NCBI RefSeq assembly: GCF_002217655.1 | Contig: NZ_NEWK01000001.1 | Location: 878,001 to 942,000 of the forward strand | Source: Geobacillus thermocatenulatus | GTDB taxonomy: Bacteria > Bacillota > Bacilli > Bacillales > Anoxybacillaceae | Direction of reading: 5' to 3' | Length of the DNA: 64,000 bases | Shown here: piece after piece, positions 45,088 to 53,801 of the stretch | Numbering within the stretch: position 1 is the stretch's first letter | Layout: each line of letters starts with the position of its first letter | Program-made: the position numbers and the translations under genes | Notes under the pieces: generated by a model | The model's database searches: none | Told to the model about the DNA's origin: nothing | The model's input: only the letters and a program-made list of their open reading frames with translations

Positions 45088-46368
45088 TTATCTTTTGCTT
45101 TTTCCAAACAATAATTCTTCAAGAATATCATGAATGCGTGTATTCTCGTACACGCCGGTGAATCGCTCCGCCCCCGGGCCCATGGCCGTCAACGGCACAT
45201 CGGCGGCGGTGTGGCCCGTTGTCGTCCAGTCGAGGGCGAACGTTTGCGAAGAACCAGCGATGGCAAACGGGCCGTCTTCGCCGGAGATCGTTTTGCCGTC
45301 TCCCGACTCATCCGTGCCGCCCGGCGTTTCGATCGTCAAGCCGCCGCATTCATGGTCGGCGAGCACGAGGACGAGCGTGTCCGGATGGCGCTTGGCGTAC
45401 TGCTTCGCTGCGGCGACCGCTTCGTCAAGCTGCTGGCCGGCTTTAAGCATGAGCGATCCGTTGTTTTCATGGCTCATTTCATCAATGGCTTCTTCTTCGA
45501 CCACGAGGAAAAAGCCGTTTTTATTTTGCGACAGCACGTCCAGCGCTTTTTTCGTCATATCAGGCAGCGACACGACGGGATTGTACACATCCCCTTCCCC
45601 TTCCGGGCGCTGCTGGAACATTTCTTCGTTGGCAAACAGTCCAAGCAGCTTGCGGCCGGACGCTTGTTTCAGCTCATCGGCGGTGCGGACGTACGTGTAG
45701 CCGAGCTGCTTGGCGCGTTCAACCAAATTTCCTTGCGTGCCTTTGCTTGCTTCTTCCGGATCTTCGGTTGGATGGTCGGGGTAATAGCCAGGATTTCCAT
45801 CAGGATACCAGTAATCTTCCCCGCCGCCCAAAATGACATCCACTTTCGTTTGTTCAATGTATTGCTTGGCGATGTCGCTTTGGGCAGAGCGATTGGCGGC
45901 GTGAGCGGCAAACGCGGCCGGTGTGGCGTCCGTCACTTGGGCGGTCGTGACAAGCCCTGTTGCCTTGCCGGCTTTTTTCGCCTGTTCCAAAATCGTTTCC
46001 ACCGGTTTTCCTTGCCGATCAACAGAGATGGCGCCGTTGTATGTTTTCACGCCTGAGGCGATCGCGGTCGCCGCCGCAGCGGAGTCGGTGATGAATGACT
46101 TCGAGTCGGCGGAGTTCGTATGGACAAGCCCGCTGTATGGCATATCGTCCATCTCCAATTCTCCAGCGATCCCTTTTGTGGCAAGGCGAATGGCGTTGCG
46201 ATGCGCTGTGCCCATGCCGTCGCCGACAAAAAGGATGACATTTTTCACTTCAGGCGGCTTCGATTGTTTCGCTGGGGCGGCCCATGCAGTTTGACCGGCA
46301 TGGTAAAGCGCCAGTCCGGCGCTCAGCCCGGCGATGAGCAAAGCGGTGCGGCGTTTCGATCGGAACAT
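45088..46368 (-). CDS. phoA: Secreted alkaline phosphatase
   Basis: Releases phosphate from phosphomonoesters outside the cell. 426 residues with a Sec signal (basic start, LLIAGLSAGLALYHAG core, cleavage near AWAAPA, residue about 30). Metal site NVILFVGDGMG, nucleophile Ser in FITDSAAAATA, later ligands VEEEAIDEMSH, LADHECGG and TTGHTAADVPL. ATG 46368 behind GGAGAGGAG on the reverse strand. PhoP-box repeats lie upstream, linking it to phoPR at 15.4 kb. Confidence 0.95.
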   Translation of the reverse strand: MFRSKRRTALLIAGLSAGLALYHAGQTAWAAPAKQSKPPEVKNVILFVGDGMGTAHRNAIRLATKGIAGELEMDDMPYSGLVHTNSADSKSFITDSAAAATAIASGVKTYNGAISVDRQGKPVETILEQAKKAGKATGLVTTAQVTDATPAAFAAHAANRSAQSDIAKQYIEQTKVDVILGGGEDYWYPDGNPGYYPDHPTEDPEEASKGTQGNLVERAKQLGYTYVRTADELKQASGRKLLGLFANEEMFQQRPEGEGDVYNPVVSLPDMTKKALDVLSQNKNGFFLVVEEEAIDEMSHENNGSLMLKAGQQLDEAVAAAKQYAKRHPDTLVLVLADHECGGLTIETPGGTDESGDGKTISGEDGPFAIAGSSQTFALDWTTTGHTAADVPLTAMGPGAERFTGVYENTRIHDILEELLFGKSKR

Positions 46369-46409
46369 CGTTCTCCTCTCCCTTTTCAGATGATTTGGTC
46401 ATTTTTATC

Positions 46410-46448
46410 GTACAAGCCAGATGTTAAGCGTTCGTGAATGCAATGTAA
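46410..46448 (-). promoter_or_regulatory. PhoP box upstream of the alkaline phosphatase
   Basis: On the reverse strand: TTACAT, TTCACG, TTAACA, TTGTAC starting every 10-12 bases, four repeats like the TT(A/C)ACA direct repeats bound by PhoP dimers. They lie 42-80 bases before the start codon. Confidence 0.7.
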
Positions 46449-46557
46449 TGGCTTTGAAAAAATTCCCTCTTTATTCAGATTGGACGATAGAATGGTTTCT
46501 CCTTTGGCAACATTCCTTGTTGACTTTCTCTTTTTTCCTTGGTATCGTTACTAATAG

Positions 46558-46630
46558 TTCAACAGTTGAATAAAATGGATGACAGTTCTCCATCTACTGT
46601 TGAATTGGGTTGATTGTTCAATGATTGAAC
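46558..46630. promoter_or_regulatory. Palindromes in the marR promoter region
   Basis: TTCAACAGTTGAA (46558-46570) and GTTCAATGATTGAAC (46616-46630) are perfect inverted repeats with the shared half-site GTTCAA/TTGAAC; a third imperfect half-site CTGTTGAATTG lies between. Position downstream of TTGACT-N17-TATCGT (46520-46548) suits an autoregulatory MarR operator. Confidence 0.65.
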
Positions 46631-46646
46631 CATCGGAGGTGAATCA

Positions 46647-47099
46647 ATGCCGGGACGAAACATCGATGAATGGATTGACCGCTATTTGTCCGTGTCGTTT
46701 CTCGTAATGAAACGCGGAGCGGCGCTTGTCAAAGGCAGTCTTTGCGAAGAGATGACGCACGATCAGTATTATTTGCTTCGCTACATCCGCCGGCGGGGGG
46801 CGTGTACGTCAACAGAGCTCGCGGCGATGTTTGGGGTGAACAAAAGCGCGGTGACGGCGATGACGAACCGCCTCGTCGACAAAGGCTGGCTGCGCCGCGA
46901 CCGTGACAAGAACGACCGGCGCGTCATCGTCTTATCGCTGACGGAGCAGGGGGAAGCATGGATTGCGGAAATGGACCGGAGCGTCTATCGGCTCGTCGAA
47001 GAAGTGATCGCCCGCTTTCCAGAGGAGGAGATCGAAACATTCATCCGCACGTATGAACGGTTGGCCCGCGTGCTGCAGGAGGTGGAAGAAGCGAAATGA
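46647..47099 (+). CDS. MarR-family transcriptional regulator
   Basis: 150-residue winged-helix repressor: TSTELAAMFGVNKSAVTAMTNRLVDKGWLRRDRDKNDRRVIVLSLTEQG covers recognition helix and wing (residues about 50-105). ATG 46647 after GGAGGTG. Its stop overlaps the start of the MMPL exporter, so it very probably represses that gene and itself; palindromes upstream support this. Inducing compound unknown. Confidence 0.93.
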   Translation: MPGRNIDEWIDRYLSVSFLVMKRGAALVKGSLCEEMTHDQYYLLRYIRRRGACTSTELAAMFGVNKSAVTAMTNRLVDKGWLRRDRDKNDRRVIVLSLTEQGEAWIAEMDRSVYRLVEEVIARFPEEEIETFIRTYERLARVLQEVEEAK

Positions 47100-50000
47100 G
47101 GGCGATGATCAAAGGAAGATGGTTTGTGCTTGCGGCATGGATCATCATCGCAGCCGTGTTCATGGCGACGGCGCCGAACATGGGCGAGCTTGTCCGCGAG
47201 AAAGGGCAGCTGAGCGTGCCGGACGGCTACTCGTCGTCATTGGCGGCAAAGCTGATCAAAGAGGCGAACAGCCAGGAAAACAAACAAAATGAACGCTCCG
47301 CGGTGCTTGTCTTTTACCAAAAAGGCGGGCTGACGGCAGACGATAAAAAAGAGATTGAACGGGCGGTAAACGCGCTCGAAAAGAAAAAAGAGGAACTTCA
47401 TATCACGAACATCGTCTCGCCGTTTGCCAACCGGGAGCTGGAAAAAGAACTCATCTCCAAAGATGGAACGACGATGCTCATTTCGGTAAGCATCGACCCG
47501 GCCGGGCGGACGGCGAAGCAATTGACCGACGCCCTGTATAAAGCGGTCGATGGCGTCAAGGTCGAGCATTATTTCACCGGCGGTTGGATGATCGATGAAG
47601 ATGTCGTGACGAGCTCGCAGGAAGGCGTGAAGAAAACGGAGGGGATCACGGTCGTCTTTATTTTAATTGTGTTGCTCGCCGTGTTCCGCTCGCCGGTGGC
47701 GCCGCTCATTCCGCTGCTCGCGGTCGGGGCGACGTATGTCGTCTCGCAGTCGGTTGTTGCGTTTTTAGTAGATAAAGTGAATTTCCCCCTGTCGACGTTC
47801 ACGCAAACGTTTTTAGTCGCGGTGTTGTTTGGCGTTGGGACCGACTATTGCATTTTGTTGCTGAGCCGGTTTAAAGAAGAACTGGCGAAACGCGGCGATC
47901 GGGTGGAAGCGATCGTCGCCACGTACCGGACGGCTGGGAAAACGGTGGCGGCAAGCGGCATTGCCGTCATGATCGGCTTTGCGGCGATCGGGTTGTCGAC
48001 GTTTAAGCTGTATCAATCGGCGGCGGCCGTCGCCGTTGGGGTCGCGGTGCTGCTTTTGGCGCTCGTGACGCTTGTGCCGTTTTTCATGGCCGTGCTTGGC
48101 GAGAAGCTGTTTTGGCCGGTGCGGGGGAAGCTCGAGCACGGGCAAAGCCGGCTTTGGCTTGCGGCTGGCCGATTTGCGTTCGCCCGTCCGCTTTTGGCGC
48201 TGGCGATTGTCGCCGTCGTGACCGTGCCGGTGTTGGCGACGTATGATGGCAAACTGTCGTTTGATTCCATGGAGGAGATCGGCGATCATTATCGTTCGGT
48301 CAAAGCGTTTGACATCATTGCCGATCATTTCAATCCGGGAGATGCCATGCCGACGCAGGTGGTAGTAAAAAGCAAAGAGCCGCTCGATTCGGAAGAAGGG
48401 CTGGCGTTGATAGAGAAAATGAGCCGCGAGATCGAAAAAGTTGACGGCGTGGCGAGCGTCCGCTCGGCGACGCGTCCGACGGGAGAGCCGATTCAGGAGC
48501 TGTATGTCACCGAACAGGCGAAACAGCTCAAAGACGGCCTTGGCGCCGGCAAAGAGGGGATTGAGAAAATCGGCGCCGGACTTGAGACGGCAAGCGAAAA
48601 ATTGTCTTCGTCCGCGCCGCAGCTTAAGCAGGCGTCATCCGGCATCGGCCAGCTCGTCTCCGGAACGGAGCGGCTTGAAGACGGCCTGCGCCAGCTGCAA
48701 ACCGGCCTCAGCCAAATTGAACAAGGCGTGCGCCGGGGGGCGGTGGGCGCCGGTGAGTTGAAAAACGGCTTAGTGACGCTTCGCGACAATGCGAAAAAGC
48801 TCCAGGAAGGCGCCGCGCAGCTGCTTGACGGCTACAAGCAGACAGAACAAGGGCTGTCGGCGCTAAGCGGCCAGTACCGGCAAATCGAAGCGGGAATAAA
48901 AGCTGTCGCCGCTCAGCTCGCCGCCGTGCAAACGATGCTTGCGCAAGTCGAGCAGTCGCACCCGGAACTCGCGCAAGACGCGCAATATCAACGGGCGAAA
49001 ATGACGGTCGCCGCCTTGTCCGAAAAGACGAACCAAATGGCGGACGGCCTCGCGCAATTGAACGGGGCGCTTGAGCAGGCGCGCGCCGGCTTGGTGAAAG
49101 CGAACGACTCGTTCGCCCAGCTCGCGGCCGGCCAGGCGGCGGTCAACGGCGGCTTGGACCGGATCATCGCCGGGCTTTCGGAGCTCGAAGCCGGGTTGAC
49201 GAAAGCGGCCGACGGCCAAAAACAGGCGGTCGACCAACTGCCGCAATTCTCCCAAGGGCTTGAGCAAGTGAACGGCGGCCAGCGCCAATTGCTTGAGCAC
49301 TTCTCCGCGCTTGGCGGCCAGCTCGGCCAGCTCGTCGACGGCCTGGACCAAAGCGCGTCAGGGTTGCATCAAGTGGCGGACGGCCTCGGAACGGCGGAAA
49401 CGTATTTGGCCGATTTGTCATCGGCCAAGGAGAAAGACATGGCCGGCTGGCACATGCCGAAAGAGGCGCGCGAAAGCCAAGAATTCGCCAAAGCGAAAGA
49501 GGCGTATATGTCAAAAGACCGCCGCATCGTGACGCTCGATGTCATTTTGAACGAAAACCCGTATTCGACATCGGCGCTCGGCCGCATTGATGACATTCGC
49601 GCCGCCGCCGAACGGGCAGTGAAAGGAACGAAGTGGGAAGACGCGACCATCGCTGTCGGCGGCGTGACGAGCACGTACGCCGATTTGCAGGCGATCTCAA
49701 ACGCGGACTATAAACGGACGGCCGTGCTGATGTTGATCGGCATCGCCATCGTGCTCGCAGTGCTCCTTCGTTCGCTTATCATGCCGCTCTATTTGATCTT
49801 GTCGCTCGTCCTGACGTATTACACATCGATGGCCGTCACCGAGCTCATTTTCGTCAACGGCCTCGGCTATGCCGGCTTGAACTGGGCGGTGTCGTTCTTC
49901 GCCTTTGTGTTGCTGTTGGCGCTCGGCATCGACTACAGCATCTTCCTCATGGATCGGTTCAACGAATACCGCGGTCGGCCGGTGAAGGAAGCGATGCTGT

Positions 50001-50260
50001 CGGCGATGGGGCATATGGGGACGGTCATCATCTCGGCCGCCGTCATTTTAGGCGGAACGTTCGCCGCGATGTATCCGTCCGGCGTCTTGTCGCTTTTGCA
50101 AATTGCGACGATTGTGCTGACAGGCCTTCTGCTTTACGCCCTCGTCGTTCTGCCGCTTTTCGTGCCGGTCATGGTCCGCACGTTCGGCCGTGCGAACTGG
50201 TGGCCGTTTCGGCAGCCGGTGAGCGAAGCGGATAGGCTGGAACAACAAAAAATCAGTTAA
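47096..50260 (+). CDS. MMPL/RND-type exporter (YdfJ/YdgH-like)
   Basis: 1054 residues in the cell membrane. Two halves, each with one helix, a large outside loop, then five or six helices: first bundle about residues 180-370 with FGVGTDYCILLLSRFKEEL, second about 880-1035 with LALGIDYSIFLMDRFNEYRG. The paired GxDY motifs in TM4 are the proton-relay Asp-Tyr of MMPL proteins. The second outside loop is very long (about 450-800) and rich in Q/A/L coiled-coil repeats of the GL..L..G...A type seen in YhgE/ESX-like proteins. Substrate unknown; toxic lipids or drugs are inferred from family and MarR control. ATGA overlap with marR. Confidence 0.9.
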   Translation: MRAMIKGRWFVLAAWIIIAAVFMATAPNMGELVREKGQLSVPDGYSSSLAAKLIKEANSQENKQNERSAVLVFYQKGGLTADDKKEIERAVNALEKKKEELHITNIVSPFANRELEKELISKDGTTMLISVSIDPAGRTAKQLTDALYKAVDGVKVEHYFTGGWMIDEDVVTSSQEGVKKTEGITVVFILIVLLAVFRSPVAPLIPLLAVGATYVVSQSVVAFLVDKVNFPLSTFTQTFLVAVLFGVGTDYCILLLSRFKEELAKRGDRVEAIVATYRTAGKTVAASGIAVMIGFAAIGLSTFKLYQSAAAVAVGVAVLLLALVTLVPFFMAVLGEKLFWPVRGKLEHGQSRLWLAAGRFAFARPLLALAIVAVVTVPVLATYDGKLSFDSMEEIGDHYRSVKAFDIIADHFNPGDAMPTQVVVKSKEPLDSEEGLALIEKMSREIEKVDGVASVRSATRPTGEPIQELYVTEQAKQLKDGLGAGKEGIEKIGAGLETASEKLSSSAPQLKQASSGIGQLVSGTERLEDGLRQLQTGLSQIEQGVRRGAVGAGELKNGLVTLRDNAKKLQEGAAQLLDGYKQTEQGLSALSGQYRQIEAGIKAVAAQLAAVQTMLAQVEQSHPELAQDAQYQRAKMTVAALSEKTNQMADGLAQLNGALEQARAGLVKANDSFAQLAAGQAAVNGGLDRIIAGLSELEAGLTKAADGQKQAVDQLPQFSQGLEQVNGGQRQLLEHFSALGGQLGQLVDGLDQSASGLHQVADGLGTAETYLADLSSAKEKDMAGWHMPKEARESQEFAKAKEAYMSKDRRIVTLDVILNENPYSTSALGRIDDIRAAAERAVKGTKWEDATIAVGGVTSTYADLQAISNADYKRTAVLMLIGIAIVLAVLLRSLIMPLYLILSLVLTYYTSMAVTELIFVNGLGYAGLNWAVSFFAFVLLLALGIDYSIFLMDRFNEYRGRPVKEAMLSAMGHMGTVIISAAVILGGTFAAMYPSGVLSLLQIATIVLTGLLLYALVVLPLFVPVMVRTFGRANWWPFRQPVSEADRLEQQKIS

Positions 50261-50276
50261 GAAGGCGAGTCAACAA

Positions 50277-50372
50277 GGGTGTCCTAAGAGACCGGGACAC
50301 CCTTTCTTATTCCTGTATGAAGCAGCAAAATGGTCGATAAAAAACAGTATGTTGTGTTTGGTTTAAGGGGTA
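50277..50372 (-). repeat. Dispersed repeat, copy C, inverted and truncated
   Basis: Read on the reverse strand it follows copies A and B: CCTTAAACCAAACACAACAT, a diverged middle, then AATAAGAAAGGGTGTCCCG and the hairpin. The GGCTGACCC end is lost. On the plus strand GGGTGTCC/GGACACCC plus TTTC acts as terminator for the MMPL gene. Confidence 0.6.
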
Positions 50373-50381
50373 TTACGTGTT

Positions 50382-50516
50382 GGAGATCCGTTTTTCTTTG
50401 CCCTTGCGAACAACCAAGTGGTGCTAAAGACGAAAGAAAAGGATTTGCTGGAGATTTATAAACCTGAAGAGGTAAAGGCGTTCAAAGCGAAAGTGAAAGC
50501 AGCAGTGGAGGAATGA
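50382..50516 (+). pseudogene. 3' fragment of an unrecognised gene
   Basis: An open frame without start, GDPFFFALANNQVVLKTKEK then DLLEIYKPEEVKAFKAKVKA and AAVEE, stop at 50516. The helical, lysine-rich end looks like true coding sequence (balanced E/K, good codon use) but only about 44 codons remain, joined to repeat copy C. I cannot name the parent. Confidence 0.4.
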
Positions 50517-50646
50517 CGTTTTCGTTTCCTCGACTGATTTTGACCAAGAGCGATTCGATTTCACAAGCATATTTTTTCCGCTTTTGCCCAACGTAAAGTA
50601 TGATGAGTAGTAGAGAACATTCCAGAACCAAAAGGAGGGCTGCCGC

Positions 50647-51312
50647 ATGACGAAACGAGTGCTCATGGTGGTGACGAACCATACGACGATCACCGACGAC
50701 CATAAAACCGGGCTTTGGCTGGAAGAGTTTGCTGTGCCATACTTGGTGTTTCAAGAAAAAGGGTATGACGTGAAAGTGGCGAGCATCCAAGGAGGCGAGG
50801 TGCCGCTTGACCCGCGCAGCATCAATGAAAAAGACCCGTCTTGGGCGGAGGCGGAAGCAGTGCTGAGGAACACAACACGTTTAAGCAAGGACGATGCACA
50901 CGGGTTTGACGCCATTTTCCTTCCCGGTGGACACGGGACGATGTTCGATTTTCCCGACAATGAAACGCTGCAATACGTCTTGCAGCAGTTTGCCGAAGAC
51001 GGCCGCATCATCGCCGCTGTCTGCCACGGTCCATCGGGATTGGTGAACGCGACGTACAAAGACGGCACACCGATTGTGAAAGGAAAAACGGTCACGTCAT
51101 TTACGGATGAAGAAGAGCGCGAAGTCGGGCTTGATGTGCATATGCCATTTTTGCTCGAATCGACGTTGCGCCTGCGCGGTGCGAATTTCGTCCGCGGCGA
51201 GAAATGGACCGATTTCTCGGTGCGCGACGGCAACTTGATCACCGGGCAAAATCCACAATCAAGCCGAAGCACGGCGGAAAAAGTCGTCGCCGCGCTGGAA
51301 GAGCGGGCGTGA
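50647..51312 (+). CDS. DJ-1/PfpI family protein (Hsp31-like)
   Basis: 221-residue class I glutamine amidotransferase-like protein. Catalytic Cys in the nucleophile elbow IIAAVCHGPSGLVNA, Glu in the LPGGHGTMFDFPDN region, with the N-terminal KTGLWLEEFAVPYLVFQEKGYDVKVAS typical of the Hsp31/YDR533 clade with glyoxalase III or deglycase activity. The reaction is not decided by sequence. ATG 50647 after AAAGGAGGG. Followed by a terminator. Confidence 0.92.
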   Translation: MTKRVLMVVTNHTTITDDHKTGLWLEEFAVPYLVFQEKGYDVKVASIQGGEVPLDPRSINEKDPSWAEAEAVLRNTTRLSKDDAHGFDAIFLPGGHGTMFDFPDNETLQYVLQQFAEDGRIIAAVCHGPSGLVNATYKDGTPIVKGKTVTSFTDEEEREVGLDVHMPFLLESTLRLRGANFVRGEKWTDFSVRDGNLITGQNPQSSRSTAEKVVAALEERA

Positions 51313-51336
51313 GCGATAAAGGCTGAATGTGTGGCA

Positions 51337-51366
51337 AGACGCTCCCTGTTGGGCGCGTCTTTTTTT
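51337..51366 (+). terminator. Terminator after the DJ-1/PfpI gene
   Basis: AGACGC pairs with GCGTCT, followed by seven Ts. Confidence 0.8.
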
Positions 51367-51368
51367 GG

Positions 51369-51905
51369 CACGATTTTCTGGCCGTTGTCTGGAAATGAAT
51401 CCCGGTCAGTCAAGAGTTTATGGAGAACTCTTCTCGGTTCACCACGTATGTTGTCGACCACCAGTTAGCAAACCATTTTTTGATATTGTAAGCGTTTTTG
51501 GACTTTCATCTGTCATGGTAAGGTAGTGAAGCTGCAATCAAATTCCGAAGAACTGACAATTCTTAATGGGTCGGCGTCCCGGATGACTGATGAAGATAAG
51601 GGATATTTTGACGTACCGTACTGGGATTACAATTCATTCACGTGCTGCTGGAATGGATTCCTTTTGTACGAGCAACGGAAAAAATCGAAGGCCATCGATG
51701 GCGCGGCAGAATAGGCTGTCTAATGATCCCGGCTCACCGGACTGGATGGGGACAGCCTTTTGGTTGTTTATGGATTAAAATCCATTTTCTTTATACGTAA
51801 AAAGAAACATATGGAAAGGATGGGAAACGGTGTCGTTCAGTTACTACGGGTCGACCTGTGCAACGGAGCCAACGCTGCCGTTTCCCATGGGTGTGATGGA
51901 AACAA
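51369..51905 (+). other. Gene-poor, probably decayed stretch
   Basis: No gene I can support. A 62-codon open frame from GTG 51526 has no ribosome site and no family. Hairpins: GGCTGTC/GACAGCC (51713-51719/51750-51756) followed by TTTTGG, and an 11-bp stem ATGGGAAACGG/CCGTTTCCCAT (51820-51830/51878-51888) facing rnhC. Lower GC than the neighbours. Confidence 0.4.
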
Positions 51906-52841
51906 TTACCGGCGCTTGGCGATGGCCAGCGCCTTTTTCGTATTGGCGAAATGAAGCTTGGCGCACGTCTCAAGCATCTCTTCCCCTCGCTCGCGAATGA
52001 TCCGGGCGGCGGCTTCATCGGCCATGGCGCCGGCGCCTTTTGGAAGCGAGAGGCCGATGGCGCGGGATAATCGCTCCATTTCGTCTAAAAACACATAGCG
52101 GGCGATGATCGAGGCGGAGGCGACTGATACGTGGGCACTTTCTGCCTTTGGAAGGCAGTGCACCCGCTCGCGGACGATGTGATCTTCATCGGAAAGGTAA
52201 CGGAAATACGAATCCCGTTTTAAAAATTCGTCGATGATGATTGCTTCTGGTTCGATCGGCGCGATGGCGTCAACGAGTTTCACGAGCGTCCGGTTGTGAA
52301 GCAGCGCCTTCATTTTCGTCTGCGGCATGCCGCTTCGCTGCCAGCGGTTGTATTGGGGGTTATCCAGCACGGTGACCGCATGCGGCACGGTTTCCATGAT
52401 GGCTGGTGCGATCCGTTTGATCGCTTCATCGTTCAATTGTTTCGAATCTTTCACGCCAAGCGCCGCGATTTTGGCGATATGCGACCGCTCAACGTAGGCA
52501 GCGGCGACGACGATCGGGCCGAAATAGTCTCCGGTGCCGACTTCATCCGAACCGATGGCAGAAAGCTTCTCGAGCCTATGTTCCAATGGGGGAGAGGCGG
52601 TCTCTCTCTCCTGTCGTTTGCCTGGATCAGCCCCCCTCTTCACCATCCATTTCCCTGCTTCTTGCTCCGCCGCTTTCCCTTGAAACAGCACTTTGCCTGA
52701 GCGGTAGGCGGTGATCACGACATCCGGGCGCTTGACGGCAAACAACGCTCCAGCCGGAAGCCGGTCGGACAAGGCGTCTTGGTAGTGAGCGCGCAAGGCG
52801 TCAAGCAGCTGTTGGTCGGCTTGAATCACATAGTTTGACAA
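51906..52841 (-). CDS. rnhC: Ribonuclease HIII
   Basis: Cuts RNA of RNA-DNA hybrids. 311 residues: an N-terminal TBP-like substrate domain (VIQADQQLLDALRAHY ... GALFAVKRPDVVITAYRSGKVLFQG) and the RNase H core with SDEVGTGDYFGPIVVAA (Asp99, Glu100), VKDSKQLND, AIIIDEFLK (third Asp) and VASASIIARYVFL. The D-E pair and N-terminal extension mark HIII rather than HII. TTG 52841 behind AAAGGAG on the reverse strand. Divergent from zapA. Confidence 0.96.
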   Translation of the reverse strand: MSNYVIQADQQLLDALRAHYQDALSDRLPAGALFAVKRPDVVITAYRSGKVLFQGKAAEQEAGKWMVKRGADPGKRQERETASPPLEHRLEKLSAIGSDEVGTGDYFGPIVVAAAYVERSHIAKIAALGVKDSKQLNDEAIKRIAPAIMETVPHAVTVLDNPQYNRWQRSGMPQTKMKALLHNRTLVKLVDAIAPIEPEAIIIDEFLKRDSYFRYLSDEDHIVRERVHCLPKAESAHVSVASASIIARYVFLDEMERLSRAIGLSLPKGAGAMADEAAARIIRERGEEMLETCAKLHFANTKKALAIAKRR

Positions 52842-52889
52842 CGTTCGATCGCTCCTTTATCTTCTCTATCGTTGCTGTGTGTCGCTTCT

Positions 52890-52918
52890 TTCCATTATAC
52901 CAGCGTTCATGATATGAT
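52890..52918. promoter_or_regulatory. Overlapping divergent promoters of zapA and rnhC
   Basis: Plus strand: TTCCAT, 17 bases, TATGAT with extended TGA, for zapA. Minus strand: TATAAT (52899-52894) with extended TGG, for rnhC, inside the spacer of the other promoter, so the two should exclude each other. Confidence 0.5.
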
Positions 52919-52952
52919 AAACAGTAGGATTTGGCGAAATGGGGGAGAAAGC

Positions 52953-53228
52953 TTGACAGAACAGCCAAAAACGCGGGTGAGCGTCCGCATCTATGGACAA
53001 GACTACACGATCGTCGGCGCGGAAAGCCCGGCCCACATCCGGCTCGTGGCGGCGTTCGTTGACGATAAAATGCATGAATTCAGTGAGAAAAATCCGCTGC
53101 TCGATGTGCCGAAGCTGGCCGTGTTGACGGCCGTCAACATCGCCAGTGAGTATCTCAAACTGAAAGAAGAATATCAACGGCTGGCGGAAAAGCTGAAACA
53201 GGAAAAGGACGGGAAACAGGATGATTGA
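52953..53228 (+). CDS. zapA: Cell division protein ZapA
   Basis: Promotes bundling of FtsZ filaments at the division ring. 91 residues: the globular head RVSVRIYGQDYTIVGAESPAHIRLVAAFVDDKM and the C-terminal coiled coil LKLKEEYQRLAEKLKQEK. TTG 52953 follows GGGGGAG; the frame opens further upstream but crosses the promoter. Overlaps cvpA by 8 bases. Confidence 0.92.
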   Translation: MTEQPKTRVSVRIYGQDYTIVGAESPAHIRLVAAFVDDKMHEFSEKNPLLDVPKLAVLTAVNIASEYLKLKEEYQRLAEKLKQEKDGKQDD

Positions 53229-53760
53229 TGTCGTGCTGCTGTTTGTCCTGTTGCTGGGGGCGATGATCGGGCTGAAGCGCGGCTTTATCCTCCAATTCAT
53301 TCATATGGCCGGGTTTTTCATTGCCTTTTACGTCGCTTACCGGTATTATGAACGGTTGGTGCCGACATTGCGCCTTTGGATTCCGTATCCGACGTTCGGC
53401 GATCCGGAGACGATGAAGCTGCTGTTTCAGAGCACCCATTTAGACGATGCCTATTATCGGGCGATTTCCTTTGCGCTTTTGTTTTTTGCAGTGAAAATCG
53501 TCCTGCAAATCATCGGCTCGATGCTCGATTTTGTCGCCCAGCTGCCGCTATTGCGCAGCGTCAACCGCTTGGCGGGGGCGGCGCTCGGATTTGCGGAAGT
53601 GTACTTGCTTGTCTTTTTGCTTTTGTATATCGGGGCGCTCGTGCCGATTGACAGCGTGCAGGAGCAGCTGCAGCGTTCGCTCATGGCGACCGTGATTGTG
53701 AAACATACGCCGGTGTTGTCGGACATGCTCAATCATTGGTGGATTCATGGCCGCGTCTGA
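53221..53760 (+). CDS. yshB: CvpA-family membrane protein (YshB)
   Basis: 179 residues, four membrane helices beginning VVLLFVLLLGAMIGLKRGF, with the conserved G-x-KRGF turn, and later LPLLRSVNRLAGAALGFAEVYLLVFLLLYIG. Family named after colicin V production; role in the cell envelope is unclear. ATG 53221 overlaps the zapA stop. Part of zapA-yshB-polX-mutS2. Confidence 0.9.
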   Translation: MIDVVLLFVLLLGAMIGLKRGFILQFIHMAGFFIAFYVAYRYYERLVPTLRLWIPYPTFGDPETMKLLFQSTHLDDAYYRAISFALLFFAVKIVLQIIGSMLDFVAQLPLLRSVNRLAGAALGFAEVYLLVFLLLYIGALVPIDSVQEQLQRSLMATVIVKHTPVLSDMLNHWWIHGRV

Positions 53761-53801
53761 CCGAGCGCGGCCGCGGTTTTGCGGGAAAGGGAGGGACGGG
53801 G

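Noticed and set aside
51526-51714. 62-codon ORF starting with GTG
   Set aside because: No ribosome-binding sequence at proper distance, no recognisable family, and it lies in a decayed interval.
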